This document shows, in pieces, positions 14,262 through 21,918 of a stretch of 31,690 bases of DNA. The DNA comes from RGIG6374 sp045600965 (GTDB taxonomy: Bacteria; Bacteroidota; Bacteroidia; Bacteroidales; UBA932), in contig JAZRYW010000025.1 of NCBI GenBank assembly GCA_045600965.1, forward strand, positions 1-31,690. Direction: 5' to 3'. How positions within the stretch are numbered: position 1 is the first letter of the stretch; the number at the start of each line of letters is the position of its first letter. The translations under genes were made by a program, and so were the position numbers. The notes beneath the pieces are model-generated. The model had not been told where the DNA came from and did not search any database. It saw only the letters and a list, made by a program, of their open reading frames with translations.

Positions 14262-14269
14262 CAAAAGTA
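14262..14269 (-). promoter_or_regulatory. -7 box for cassette A
   Basis: The minus strand reads TACTTTTG, an exact TAnnTTTG match, 20 nt before the peptide ATG. The 19-20 nt around it nearly repeat the rplS promoter. No TTG is found at -33, where the box abuts the stop of the upstream peptidase gene. Confidence 0.55.
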
Positions 14270-14276
14270 ATAATTT

Positions 14277-16043
14277 TTACTTAGAAACCGTCAGGTGACG
14301 GAGAACAGTTTCCTGCGAACCGTCCGCATAGACTATCTCCGCCTTTAGGATATGATTGCCTGCCGACAGTGAGAAGGCGTTGCCTGCCGCCTGCTTCCCG
14401 TCAACGCTCCACACGACCGACGTTGCGGCCTGATGGCCGAGTATGAGGTCAGGATAGAACATCGACGATGCCTTCAGGTTTGACGGCACGCTGATGAACG
14501 TGCAGTCATAGACGCCGTATGCCACGAGAGGAGTTGCATTGTAATTGTCGGAACCGATGGGAATCCACTTCTCCGCCGGGGTGTTGTAATAGCAGAACCT
14601 GATATTGTCGCCAAGGTGTATATCATTGTTGATCTCACACTTAACACCTGTCTTCTTATATCCATAAGCGCCGTTTTCCGCCTGCTCTATATTCAAATCT
14701 ATCGGGTCGGATATCATCTCAAGGGGATTGCCTTCGCGGTTGTAGAGCCAGAACGCCACCTGGGAGACGAACCCGCTCTGCTCGCAGAAATTGACGTAAT
14801 AATCGGCACTCATATAGAAGGTCTTGCCTTTTTCTATGGTGGTGTTGGTATAATATGGATAAATGCCTCTTCCACGGAAAGTCAGCCCCGGCACATAGGG
14901 AGTGCCGCTTCCGGACTTGTCGGGCTGGAAACCTATGATTGCGGCGTCACCCGTGCTGTAGGCCTTGCCGTCATCGTCCGGAGAGAGGTAGGACAAAGCG
15001 AACCATCCGTCGTTGGAGCCGCCCCAGCCCCAGTTGATATGGACCATACCGCTTTCGGCATATCCGTCAAGTACAAACGCGTGCCCGCCGCTTCCGGAAC
15101 TTCCGCTGTAAAGCACGGGGCGCTTTGCGTCAATCTCCGCCTTCATCATCCCGAACCACCTGTTGGTGCCGTAGGTGGAACGGAATTCGTGGCTGGCCGC
15201 GGCCGAATATGACATATGCTCAGCGAATGCCGGCAATCCGTCATAGACGTTTCCACCGGTCGCTGAAGGCGAGTAGCCCACCCTTATCATAAGTCCGCAG
15301 TGGTATATGAGCTTTGCGACCTCGTCCGCGACGTGCCAATAGTCCTGTTTCAGGGCCATTGCATCCCAATTGTATGTCAGGCCGTCGATATCCACATCTA
15401 TAAGCGTAGCCTTATAACCGTTATAGTTGGAAACATAGCCGGGTATGACACCCCTGCCCTTCTCCGGCCACCTGTGGTATCTCATCACTATTGCCGTAGA
15501 AGTCGCGGTGCATCCGGTGCAGGAAAGTTTGTCCGTCCCGAAGGAAGGACAATACTTGTTGTAGGAATCCGGGGAATTGGACTGCCCCTGGCTCCATTTT
15601 GCCGTTTCAAGAACAACGCTGTTCGAATACACCTCAGTCAGGGCAAGATGATCCCACATTGCGGCGATGTCCTCCGTCTGCTTCACACCTTCGGCGCGGA
15701 TGCCGCTGATCTCGTCCGTCATCCTTTCCAGCCATCCCCTGAGGTTCTCCGGCATCCCTTCAGTCGAGAACCGGCCTTCGGAAGACCAGGCGAGCACAGG
15801 TATGGTGACGTCCTCGGCCGAAATGATGGCCCATCCTCCCCGGGGATTGTTGTAGACATAGTAGCAAGGAGCCGCCACCCCTGAAGACCTTGTCACGGGC
15901 TGCCTGCCCTGATAGACCATATCAAGAGTATGCGCCTTGAGGGTCCGTTTTGCGAACGTCTCCGCATCGGCAGGCGAAACCACCCTGGCATAAGCGGAGG
16001 CCGAAACCAGCACGGAAGTCAATATCAGAATAATCCTCTTCAT
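14277..16043 (-). CDS. C10 (streptopain-type) cysteine peptidase with Spi propeptide, cassette B
   Basis: The 588-residue paralogue of the peptidase at 11065-12837 has the same layout. There is a signal peptide (about 1-19), a Spi-like region (VVSPADAETFAKRTLKA to about 130) and a catalytic domain with Cys 178 in CTGCTATSTAI and His 321 in SGGHAFVLDG. MVHINWGWGG follows, and an Ig-like C-terminal tail ends in the line VLRHLTVSK. Both catalytic residues are intact, so both copies are probably active. The N-terminal halves are very alike, while the middle of the C-terminal region differs more (DIHLGDNIRFCYYNTP is shared). The start lies 2 nt after the lipoprotein stop. The stop is only 35 nt before the cassette A peptide, leaving just room for the -7 box of that cassette. 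Confidence 0.93.
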   Translation of the reverse strand: MKRIILILTSVLVSASAYARVVSPADAETFAKRTLKAHTLDMVYQGRQPVTRSSGVAAPCYYVYNNPRGGWAIISAEDVTIPVLAWSSEGRFSTEGMPENLRGWLERMTDEISGIRAEGVKQTEDIAAMWDHLALTEVYSNSVVLETAKWSQGQSNSPDSYNKYCPSFGTDKLSCTGCTATSTAIVMRYHRWPEKGRGVIPGYVSNYNGYKATLIDVDIDGLTYNWDAMALKQDYWHVADEVAKLIYHCGLMIRVGYSPSATGGNVYDGLPAFAEHMSYSAAASHEFRSTYGTNRWFGMMKAEIDAKRPVLYSGSSGSGGHAFVLDGYAESGMVHINWGWGGSNDGWFALSYLSPDDDGKAYSTGDAAIIGFQPDKSGSGTPYVPGLTFRGRGIYPYYTNTTIEKGKTFYMSADYYVNFCEQSGFVSQVAFWLYNREGNPLEMISDPIDLNIEQAENGAYGYKKTGVKCEINNDIHLGDNIRFCYYNTPAEKWIPIGSDNYNATPLVAYGVYDCTFISVPSNLKASSMFYPDLILGHQAATSVVWSVDGKQAAGNAFSLSAGNHILKAEIVYADGSQETVLRHLTVSK

Positions 16044-16045
16044 AT

Positions 16046-17287
16046 CTAATAAGTGATTATATATCCTGTCTTTCCCTCGTCCCGGGGGTCGGTCAGCCAG
16101 GCCGTATGGCTGTCATTGTCCACCTTGACAACCTTGAGTGAGGCTTTGAAGCTCTTCCCACTGACGATGCAGGACGCCTCACGGACCGTGCCCGCCACCG
16201 GAACATCTTTGGAAGAGAATCTGATTTCCAGACGATTTTCCGTCGTGAGGCTGACCAGCCTGAAGAAGCGCCCGGAGGATGATGTGCCGAAAGAAGCCTG
16301 GTTGGCGGCATTGTCGCCGAACGTGTACACGGGCACAGGCTCATCGCTGTCCGTGGCGCTGTACACGCCATAGTCGGTAATGTCGGTAAAGCCGCCGTTG
16401 ATGGTCAGGCCGGCATCCTTTGATGACAGTACGCCGAACTTCGCCCTGTGGACTGTGACCTGTTTGTCGGTGACGAAATCGCTGTAGCGTTTACCCTTGC
16501 CGAACTTGAAGGTAAGGGTGAAACCCTTTTCAAAGGTCACTGGAGGGACCACAATATAGTACCAGGCCTGCGGAACGAACCCGCCTTCGGGTGCATTCAG
16601 AATTATCCTGTCAGAGCCCTGCGCCGATACTATGGAGACCGTCTCCACCGTGTCTGCAGGAGCCGAGGTGGTTGTCAGGACATATTTCAACGTGCCGGCG
16701 ATCGTCTCCGAGTTGTTCCCCTTGAGTTCCACGCTCGTGATGCCGCTCTGGGACACGCAGAACTTCACACCTCCGCAAAGATGCCTGAATGCGAGGTCCG
16801 TATTTTCGGAGAACGCCACCATAGGGAAGGTGTTCTTTGCGAAAGTGCCTTCGACCGCGGTCTGGACAGAAGCCACCGGGAGCGTGCAGTCGGTGACAGT
16901 GGTCATATTCGTCTCGTCCTTGTTCAAAGTCTGAGTATGGCTGCCGAAGGAGGCGCCGTCGAAGGGATATACGGCAAAGTATCGGTCACCAAGTTTCATC
17001 GCCCCATCCCCGGTGAATGACACTGCATCCGACGGAGCGTCGTTCGATGAAGTATATTTCATGAAACTGTTCAGGCCTGAAAAGACGGCTATGGATTCTT
17101 CCGTATCCCAGAATACGGCGCCGTTGCTCTGCAGGGCGGTCTTGGTCATAGCGTCCGCAAAGCCGGCCGTAAAGACAGTCTGAGAGGATTCCGCACTTCC
17201 CATCTCCGGCTGGCTGTCGGTGCAGGAGCCTGCCGCGAGCATCACCAGGAGCGATGCCGACAATATCAACGGTCTGTGTCTCTTCAT
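16046..17287 (-). CDS. Fimbrillin (Mfa)-like lipoprotein, cassette B
   Basis: The 413-residue protein starts at ATG 17287 (MKRHRPLILSASLLVMLAAGSC), giving a lipobox LAAGSC. A longer frame from 17350 only reads through the upstream peptide gene in another frame. The fimbrillin-like body matches the cassette A copy: VFTAGF, TKTALQSNGAVFWDTEESIAVF, YFAVYPFDG, AFRHLCGGVKFCVSQSGITSVELKG. The C-terminal region carries the shared YGVYSATDSDEPVPVY segment. It begins 2 nt after the peptide stop and ends 2 nt before the peptidase start. The conserved C-terminal domain and strict gene order suggest that it works with the peptidase at the cell surface. Confidence 0.82.
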   Translation of the reverse strand: MKRHRPLILSASLLVMLAAGSCTDSQPEMGSAESSQTVFTAGFADAMTKTALQSNGAVFWDTEESIAVFSGLNSFMKYTSSNDAPSDAVSFTGDGAMKLGDRYFAVYPFDGASFGSHTQTLNKDETNMTTVTDCTLPVASVQTAVEGTFAKNTFPMVAFSENTDLAFRHLCGGVKFCVSQSGITSVELKGNNSETIAGTLKYVLTTTSAPADTVETVSIVSAQGSDRIILNAPEGGFVPQAWYYIVVPPVTFEKGFTLTFKFGKGKRYSDFVTDKQVTVHRAKFGVLSSKDAGLTINGGFTDITDYGVYSATDSDEPVPVYTFGDNAANQASFGTSSSGRFFRLVSLTTENRLEIRFSSKDVPVAGTVREASCIVSGKSFKASLKVVKVDNDSHTAWLTDPRDEGKTGYIITY

Positions 17288-17289
17288 AA

Positions 17290-17424
17290 TCATACCCCCC
17301 ATTCCTCCTCGTCGGTCCATTCCACCGAAGAGCCCTTTACACTCCCGCAAATGCAGGAAACAGGCGCCGACGGCATCATTTCGATTTCCGGCGACTTGTA
17401 ACTGTTCGACTTTTCTTCTTTCAT
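17290..17424 (-). CDS. Short CIC-motif peptide, cassette B
   Basis: This 44-residue frame starts at ATG 17424 with MKEEKSNSYKSPEIEMMPSA. It continues PVSCICGSVKGSSVEW and ends in an acidic WTDEEEWGV. The spacing of Y-x-S-P-x2-E-x8-C-I-C-x-S is identical to that of the cassette A peptide, although most other residues differ, as expected for a conserved short protein under selection. There is no signal peptide. The stop is 2 nt before the lipoprotein ATG. No clear -7 box precedes it. The transporter gene ends 39 nt upstream on the same strand, so transcription may come from there or from a promoter inside that gene. Function is unknown. Confidence 0.7.
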   Translation of the reverse strand: MKEEKSNSYKSPEIEMMPSAPVSCICGSVKGSSVEWTDEEEWGV

Positions 17425-17463
17425 TGTCAGTCTGCTATGTAATGACTACGGATTTTAAGTTCT

Positions 17464-18927
17464 TCAGCGCAGCTCCACCTTGCGGTATGTCGGGACAAGC
17501 GATTTCATCACCGTCCAGGCAATCAGATAGGCCACGCCGCAGAAACAGAACATTATGAAGTAGCCGGCGGGCTTGCCTTCGAAGCCGAGGAAGGTGAAGG
17601 CGCTCCCGGCGTTCTCGGCATAGGTGAAAAGGTTGCCGGCCACTTTCTGGACTATCATCGAGCCGACACCGCCGGCCATCGTTCCTATGCCGGTGATGGT
17701 GGCGATGGTGCTTTTGGGGAACATATCGCCTATGGTCGAGAAAAGATTGGCGCTCCACGCCTGATGTCCGGCGGCTGCAAGACCGATGAGCACTGCAGGC
17801 CACCAGGGAGTATCGAAACGCAGACCGAGCGGCTGCGCAAAAAGCGCGGCTATGGGAAAGAACGCGAAGATCAGCATAGCGAGCATACGGCCGCGGTATG
17901 GATGCATTCCTCTCTTTTCGACGAAGAGTTTCGGAAGATATCCGCCTATGATGGAAACGACAGTCACTATTGCGTATAAGGTGAAGATAAGGGCCTGGCC
18001 GAGAACGGAGGTCGCGGGGGCGCCGAACTGGTTGCTGAAATAGGATGGAGCCCAGAAAAGGAAGAACCACCACACTCCGTCGGTGAAGAACTTTCCGGCT
18101 ATGAACTGCCAGGTCTGGCGAAAAGTGAAGCACTTCAGGAAAGGAATGGAAGCGGGCGCGGAGTCCTGCGCAGGCTGATCCGCCGCGGAGGGCTCCTCAG
18201 CGTCGTCCTGACGTATGTATTCCAGTTCCGCGGCATTGACGTGGCGGCTTTCTTCAGGTCTGTCATACATAAAGGCCCAGAAGAACATCCAGATGAAACC
18301 GAGGGCGCCTATTATTATGAAAGCCATTTCCCAGCCGAACCTGACCGCAAGGGGCGGTATGGTCAGGGGAGCGGCGAGAGCGCCCACCGAGGCGCCGGCA
18401 TTGAATATCGACGTGGCGAAGGCACGGTCCTTCTTGGGGAAATATTCGGCAGTGACCTTTATGGCCGCGGGGAAGTTGCCCGATTCTCCGAGAGCGAGTA
18501 TGCCCCTGCACATAAGGAAGAGATAGACTGACGTGGTGGATACCGCAAGCGCTGCATTCGAGCCGGCTTCCAGGGCGCGGAGAGCCTCGACCGAACCGAG
18601 CCCGGTCAGACGGACTGTCGCCCAGCCGCAGGCTGCGTGAAGGCAGGCGCCCGCCGACCATACTCCTATGGCTACGAGATAACCTTTTCTTGTGCCCATC
18701 CAGTCAACGAACTTGCCCGCGAAAAGGCAGGCTATCGCATAGAAGATGCTGAAGAAGCTTGTGATTGTACCATAGTCCGCATCAGTCCAGCCGAACTGCG
18801 GTTTGATGAACTCCTCATAGGTCAGGGACAGCACCTGACGGTCGAGATAGTTCACGGTCGTGGCCACGAAAAGCAACGAGCAGAGCCACCACCTCCAGTT
18901 GGACATCAGTTTTGCCTGAGTTGACAT
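17464..18927 (-). CDS. exuT: MFS hexuronate (ExuT-like) transporter
   Basis: The 487-residue inner-membrane protein has about 12 hydrophobic segments. Features of the anion:cation symporter branch of the MFS are clear: NYLDRQVLSL near residue 30, CRGILALGESGNFPAAIKVTAEYFPKKDRAFATSIFNAG in the first half, and a loop before segment 7 rich in Pro/Ala/Asp. Family members import glucuronate and galacturonate with protons. The context supports that substrate: kdgA, a KdgK-like kinase and uxaE lie within 8 kb. The start is ATG 18927 (MSTQAKLMSNWRWW); the frame opens 6 nt earlier with a TTG, and MSNWRWW at residue 8 is another option. The next gene downstream is the cassette B peptide, 39 nt away. 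It diverges from gmk. Confidence 0.85.
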   Translation of the reverse strand: MSTQAKLMSNWRWWLCSLLFVATTVNYLDRQVLSLTYEEFIKPQFGWTDADYGTITSFFSIFYAIACLFAGKFVDWMGTRKGYLVAIGVWSAGACLHAACGWATVRLTGLGSVEALRALEAGSNAALAVSTTSVYLFLMCRGILALGESGNFPAAIKVTAEYFPKKDRAFATSIFNAGASVGALAAPLTIPPLAVRFGWEMAFIIIGALGFIWMFFWAFMYDRPEESRHVNAAELEYIRQDDAEEPSAADQPAQDSAPASIPFLKCFTFRQTWQFIAGKFFTDGVWWFFLFWAPSYFSNQFGAPATSVLGQALIFTLYAIVTVVSIIGGYLPKLFVEKRGMHPYRGRMLAMLIFAFFPIAALFAQPLGLRFDTPWWPAVLIGLAAAGHQAWSANLFSTIGDMFPKSTIATITGIGTMAGGVGSMIVQKVAGNLFTYAENAGSAFTFLGFEGKPAGYFIMFCFCGVAYLIAWTVMKSLVPTYRKVELR

Positions 18928-18951
18928 ACGCAATGTACTGTTTTGTGCGTG

Positions 18952-18959
18952 CGAAGTTA
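18952..18959 (-). promoter_or_regulatory. Candidate -7 box for the transporter gene
   Basis: The minus strand reads TAACTTCG, seven of eight matches to TAnnTTTG, 24 nt upstream of the ATG at 18927. Confidence 0.35.
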
Positions 18960-18980
18960 AGCATTTATTGAGAATTTTAC

Positions 18981-18988
18981 GATATTTG
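18981..18988 (+). promoter_or_regulatory. Candidate -7 box for gmk-nadD
   Basis: GATATTTG matches TAnnTTTG at seven of eight positions and ends only 5 nt before the gmk ATG. Transcription would then begin at or near the start codon. Confidence 0.35.
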
Positions 18989-18993
18989 CATAT

Positions 18994-19569
18994 ATGAAAG
19001 ACAGCATTTCAAACAAAGTGGTGATAGTCTCCGCGCCGTCCGGCTCCGGCAAGAGCACCATAGTGGGGCATCTGATGTCCGTTTTCCCCGAACTCGAATT
19101 TTCCATATCAGCCACTTCCAGACAGCCGCGCGGCACTGAAAGGGACGGGGTGGAATACTATTTCATATCGGCTGACGAATTCCGCGGAAGGATAGCGGAG
19201 GGTGAATTCGTCGAGTATGAGGAAGTCTATGAAGGCAAGTTCTACGGCACTCTGCGCTCCGAGGTGGAACGCATCTGGGCCGGCGGGCACACCATCATCT
19301 TCGACGTGGACGTCAAGGGCGGCATCAACCTCAAGAGGATATTCGGCGACAGGGCCCTGTCAGTCTTCATCAAGGCGCCTTCAATAGAGGTGCTGCGTCA
19401 GAGGCTCGAAAACCGCGGAACCGACTCTCCGGAAGTCATTGAGGAACGCGTCGCCAAGGCCGCCATAGAAATGCTTGACGCCGACAGGTTCGACCGTATT
19501 CTTATAAACGACTCCCTTCCCGTCTGCAAGGCCGAGGCGGAAAGGGTGGTATCCGATTTCATACGATGA
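18994..19569 (+). CDS. gmk: Guanylate kinase
   Basis: The 191-residue cytoplasmic enzyme phosphorylates GMP to GDP with ATP. The P-loop reads APSGSGKST (14-22). GMP-binding elements follow: SATSRQPRGTERDGVEYYFIS and EFVEYEEVYEGKFYGT. The segment IFDVDVKGG and the lid ENRGTDSPEVIEERV are also typical. The length is standard. The start MKDSISNKVVIVSAPSG is clear. The next gene, nadD, overlaps its stop by 4 nt, so the two nucleotide-metabolism genes form an operon. It diverges from the hexuronate transporter. Confidence 0.98.
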   Translation: MKDSISNKVVIVSAPSGSGKSTIVGHLMSVFPELEFSISATSRQPRGTERDGVEYYFISADEFRGRIAEGEFVEYEEVYEGKFYGTLRSEVERIWAGGHTIIFDVDVKGGINLKRIFGDRALSVFIKAPSIEVLRQRLENRGTDSPEVIEERVAKAAIEMLDADRFDRILINDSLPVCKAEAERVVSDFIR

Positions 19570-20150
19570 AGTGCGCCCTTTATTTCGGCACTTTCAACCC
19601 CCTTCACAAGGGGCATCTCGCCATAATCCGATATCTGCTCGACAACACCGGCGCCAGGCAGGTAAGGCTCGTCATATCGCCTCTGAGCCCTTTCAAGACG
19701 GGCCAGTACGGCAGCCTGGCCGATGATGCGCAGTACAGGGAGAAGGAGAAGCAGCGCCGGTTGGAGGCTCTGCGAGAAGCCGTGCGGCGCAGCGCCCTGC
19801 CCGTGGAGGTGTCCGACATAGAGTACACCCTGCCCCAGCCCAACTTCACGATAGACACCCTGCGTCTGATAAGGAAGGCGGAGCCTGAGAACACCCACGT
19901 GCTTGTTATGGGGTCCGACAATTTCGAGGAGATTGAAAAATGGCGTCTGTGGGAGGAACTTCTCGATGAATTCGAAGTATGGATCTACCCGCGTCCCGGA
20001 CACGACGTCGCGCAAAAGGTGGATTCCTTCAGGAAGATGAATCCCCGCTGGAGGATCACTCTTTTCGACGCCGCCCTGCACGACATATCCTCCAGCGCCA
20101 TTCGCCTTATGGAGCAGGAAGGACAGGATGCGTCAGAATTCAAAGCCTGA
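19566..20150 (+). CDS. nadD: Nicotinate-nucleotide adenylyltransferase
   Basis: NadD joins nicotinate mononucleotide and ATP to give deamido-NAD in NAD synthesis. The 194-residue protein carries the nucleotidyltransferase signature GTFNPLHKGHL (8-18), the segment VISPLSPFK, then FTIDTLRLI and VLVMGSDNFEEIEKW. The C-terminal ISSSAIR (174-180) is also present. The start ATG shares bases with the gmk stop (ATGA), so translation is coupled. The last 18 bp overlap the 3' end of the convergent kdgA gene. Confidence 0.96.
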   Translation: MKCALYFGTFNPLHKGHLAIIRYLLDNTGARQVRLVISPLSPFKTGQYGSLADDAQYREKEKQRRLEALREAVRRSALPVEVSDIEYTLPQPNFTIDTLRLIRKAEPENTHVLVMGSDNFEEIEKWRLWEELLDEFEVWIYPRPGHDVAQKVDSFRKMNPRWRITLFDAALHDISSSAIRLMEQEGQDASEFKA

Positions 20151-20789
20151 CACAGTCTGAAGGATTTCGCGGCAGCGAGTCTCCACTGCATCCATATTGC
20201 CCGAGGCCACATCGGCCCGGGTCACCAGGCTGGAACCCATCCCCACGCAGGTCACGCCCGCGCTGAACCAGGCCTCAAGACTGTCCTTTTCAGGACGCAC
20301 GCCTCCGCTGACCATAATCCTGCTCCAGGGCATAGGCGCGAGTATGGCCTTCACAAAGGCGGGACCGAGCACCTCTCCCGGGAATATCTTGCATACGGGG
20401 CAGCCGGCGCGCTGCGCCCTGCCCACTTCCGAAGCCGTGCCGCAGCCGGGGATGTATGGCACGCCGAAGATGCGGCAGAGCCGCGCGATGCCGGGAACGA
20501 ACTGCGGCCCAACGATGAACCGCGCCCCGCGGCGGATGAACTTCAACGCGTGTGAGACAGACGACACCGAACCCGCTCCAAGCACCAGTCCGGGCATTGC
20601 GGAGCTGAAGGGAGCCAGGGAGGAAAACACTTCCAGCGCCCGCTGGCCACGGTCGGCGAACTCGAAGGCGCGCACTCCGCCGTCATAGCAGGCTTTCATT
20701 ACGCTTCGCGCCAGGGAGGTGTCGGAGGTGTAGAAAACAGGCACCAGCGGCGCCTCTTCGAGCAGTTTCAGGAATTTGTCGTTGTTCAT
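20133..20789 (-). CDS. kdgA: KDPG / KHG aldolase
   Basis: The 218-residue enzyme cleaves 2-keto-3-deoxy-6-phosphogluconate to pyruvate and glyceraldehyde-3-phosphate (class I, Schiff base). Family features are the N-terminal LLEEAPLVPVFYTSD and GVRAFEFADRG, then GAGSVSSVSHALKFIRRGARFIVGPQFVPG. The lysine-bearing PVCKIFPGEVLGPAFVKAIL and MVSGGVRPE follow. Met codons at 20816 and 20804 extend the frame, but the -7 box at 20805-20812 places the transcript start after them, so ATG 20789 (MNNDKFLKLL) is the start. It faces the kdgK-like operon across a 47-bp gap with back-to-back promoters. Its 3' end overlaps nadD by 18 bp. Confidence 0.92.
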   Translation of the reverse strand: MNNDKFLKLLEEAPLVPVFYTSDTSLARSVMKACYDGGVRAFEFADRGQRALEVFSSLAPFSSAMPGLVLGAGSVSSVSHALKFIRRGARFIVGPQFVPGIARLCRIFGVPYIPGCGTASEVGRAQRAGCPVCKIFPGEVLGPAFVKAILAPMPWSRIMVSGGVRPEKDSLEAWFSAGVTCVGMGSSLVTRADVASGNMDAVETRCREILQTVSGFEF

Positions 20790-20804
20790 TGCAGTCAATT
20801 TCAT

Positions 20805-20812
20805 CAAAGATA
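20805..20812 (-). promoter_or_regulatory. -7 box for kdgA
   Basis: The minus strand reads TATCTTTG, an exact TAnnTTTG match, 15 nt before the ATG at 20789. It rules out the two upstream Met codons. Confidence 0.55.
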
Positions 20813-20824
20813 ACAATATTTTCG

Positions 20825-20832
20825 TAAGTTTG
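20825..20832 (+). promoter_or_regulatory. -7 box for the kdgK-larA-gnd-uxaE operon
   Basis: TAAGTTTG is an exact match and ends 4 nt before the ATG at 20837, so the transcript should be leaderless or nearly so. It lies 12 nt from the kdgA -7 box on the other strand. Confidence 0.55.
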
Positions 20833-20836
20833 TGCT

Positions 20837-21916
20837 ATGAAACTCGAATTGAAGAAGGGTTGCAGGTACGCGTTGCTGGTGCCTACAAGTATGGGCCTGA
20901 GGGTCACCCCCGAAGACGGCCAGCCCGTCCAGTGCAGCGGCACATTGCATCTCCAGGCCACAAGCGCTGAAACCAACGTGGCAAGCATTTCATCATATCT
21001 CGGTCTTCCGGTCAAGGTGCTCACCGCATTCGTGGCCGAAAGTCCGTTCGCATCGTTCATAAAGTCCAGCCTGCGCAGTCGCGGAATGGATTTCGAAGGT
21101 CCTGAAGTGCCGCAGGGAGGGCCCTGGGGCTACCGTCACCAGATCAACGTCGCGGACAGCGGCTTCGGCTCACGCGGCCCCCGCGTATGGAACGACCGTG
21201 CCGGAGAGGTTGGAAGGACGCTCAAGGCCTCCGATTTCGACCTTGAACGCATATTCGGGCAGGAAGGTGTGCAGATTGTCCACCTCAGCGGCCTGATTGC
21301 CGCGCTCAGCCCCGATACCGGACGTTTCTGCCTCGAGATTGCGCGTTGCGCCAGGAAACACGGGTCCCTGATAAGTTTCGACCTCAACTACCGCGCCTCC
21401 TTCTGGGAAGGCCGTGAAGAGGAACTCCACGCAGTCTTTTCCGAAATATGCTCTCTTGCCGACATACTCATAGGCAATGAGGAGGATTTTCAGCTGAGCC
21501 TCGGCATAAAGGGTCCCGAAACGGGAGGAAAGGGCATTGCCGACAGTATGGAAAGCTTCAGGGATATGATAGGCCGCGTCAGGGGACAGTACCCCGCCGC
21601 AAAGGTCTATGCAACCACCCTGCGCCAGGTCAACCACGCCAACAGCCACAACTGGGGAGCGATAATGCTTGCCGGTGAGAGATGGCATACCGTGGAACCG
21701 CGCGAGATACACGTCCTTGACCGCATCGGCGGAGGCGACGGATTCGTGGGCGGCCTGCTCTACGCCATACTCCGCGGCTGGGAGGACGAAAAATGGATAC
21801 AGTTCGGCTGGGCCTGCGGCGCGCTTGCCACCACCTTACTGACCGACTATGCGCAGCCCGCGGACGAGGAGCAGATTTGGAGCATCTGGAAGGGCAACGC
21901 CCGCGTGAAGAGATAG
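20837..21916 (+). CDS. kdgK: PfkB-family sugar kinase, probable 2-keto-3-deoxygluconokinase
   Basis: The 359-residue kinase would make KDPG from KDG, the substrate of the divergently encoded aldolase. Ribokinase-fold features include LHLQATSAETNVASISSYLGLPV near the N-terminus, LISFDLNYRASFW, DILIGNEEDFQL, and the anion-hole/catalytic motif DRIGGGDGFVGG (295-306; catalytic Asp 301). The family is certain. The substrate is inferred from context, and because a 6-phosphogluconate dehydrogenase lies in the same operon, a gluconate-type substrate should also be kept in mind. It is the first gene of a tightly packed operon, with the next ATG 2 nt after its stop. A -7 box ends 4 nt before its start. 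Confidence 0.88.
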   Translation: MKLELKKGCRYALLVPTSMGLRVTPEDGQPVQCSGTLHLQATSAETNVASISSYLGLPVKVLTAFVAESPFASFIKSSLRSRGMDFEGPEVPQGGPWGYRHQINVADSGFGSRGPRVWNDRAGEVGRTLKASDFDLERIFGQEGVQIVHLSGLIAALSPDTGRFCLEIARCARKHGSLISFDLNYRASFWEGREEELHAVFSEICSLADILIGNEEDFQLSLGIKGPETGGKGIADSMESFRDMIGRVRGQYPAAKVYATTLRQVNHANSHNWGAIMLAGERWHTVEPREIHVLDRIGGGDGFVGGLLYAILRGWEDEKWIQFGWACGALATTLLTDYAQPADEEQIWSIWKGNARVKR

Positions 21917-21918
21917 AT

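Noticed and set aside
11065..17424. Insertion-sequence or transposon origin of the twin cassettes
   Set aside because: No transposase frame, terminal inverted repeats or target duplications are visible; simple tandem duplication explains the pattern.
14074..17424. RiPP biosynthesis cluster built on the CIC peptides
   Set aside because: No modifying enzyme (radical SAM, lanthipeptide synthetase, YcaO) or peptide exporter lies in the window, so only the open possibility is noted.
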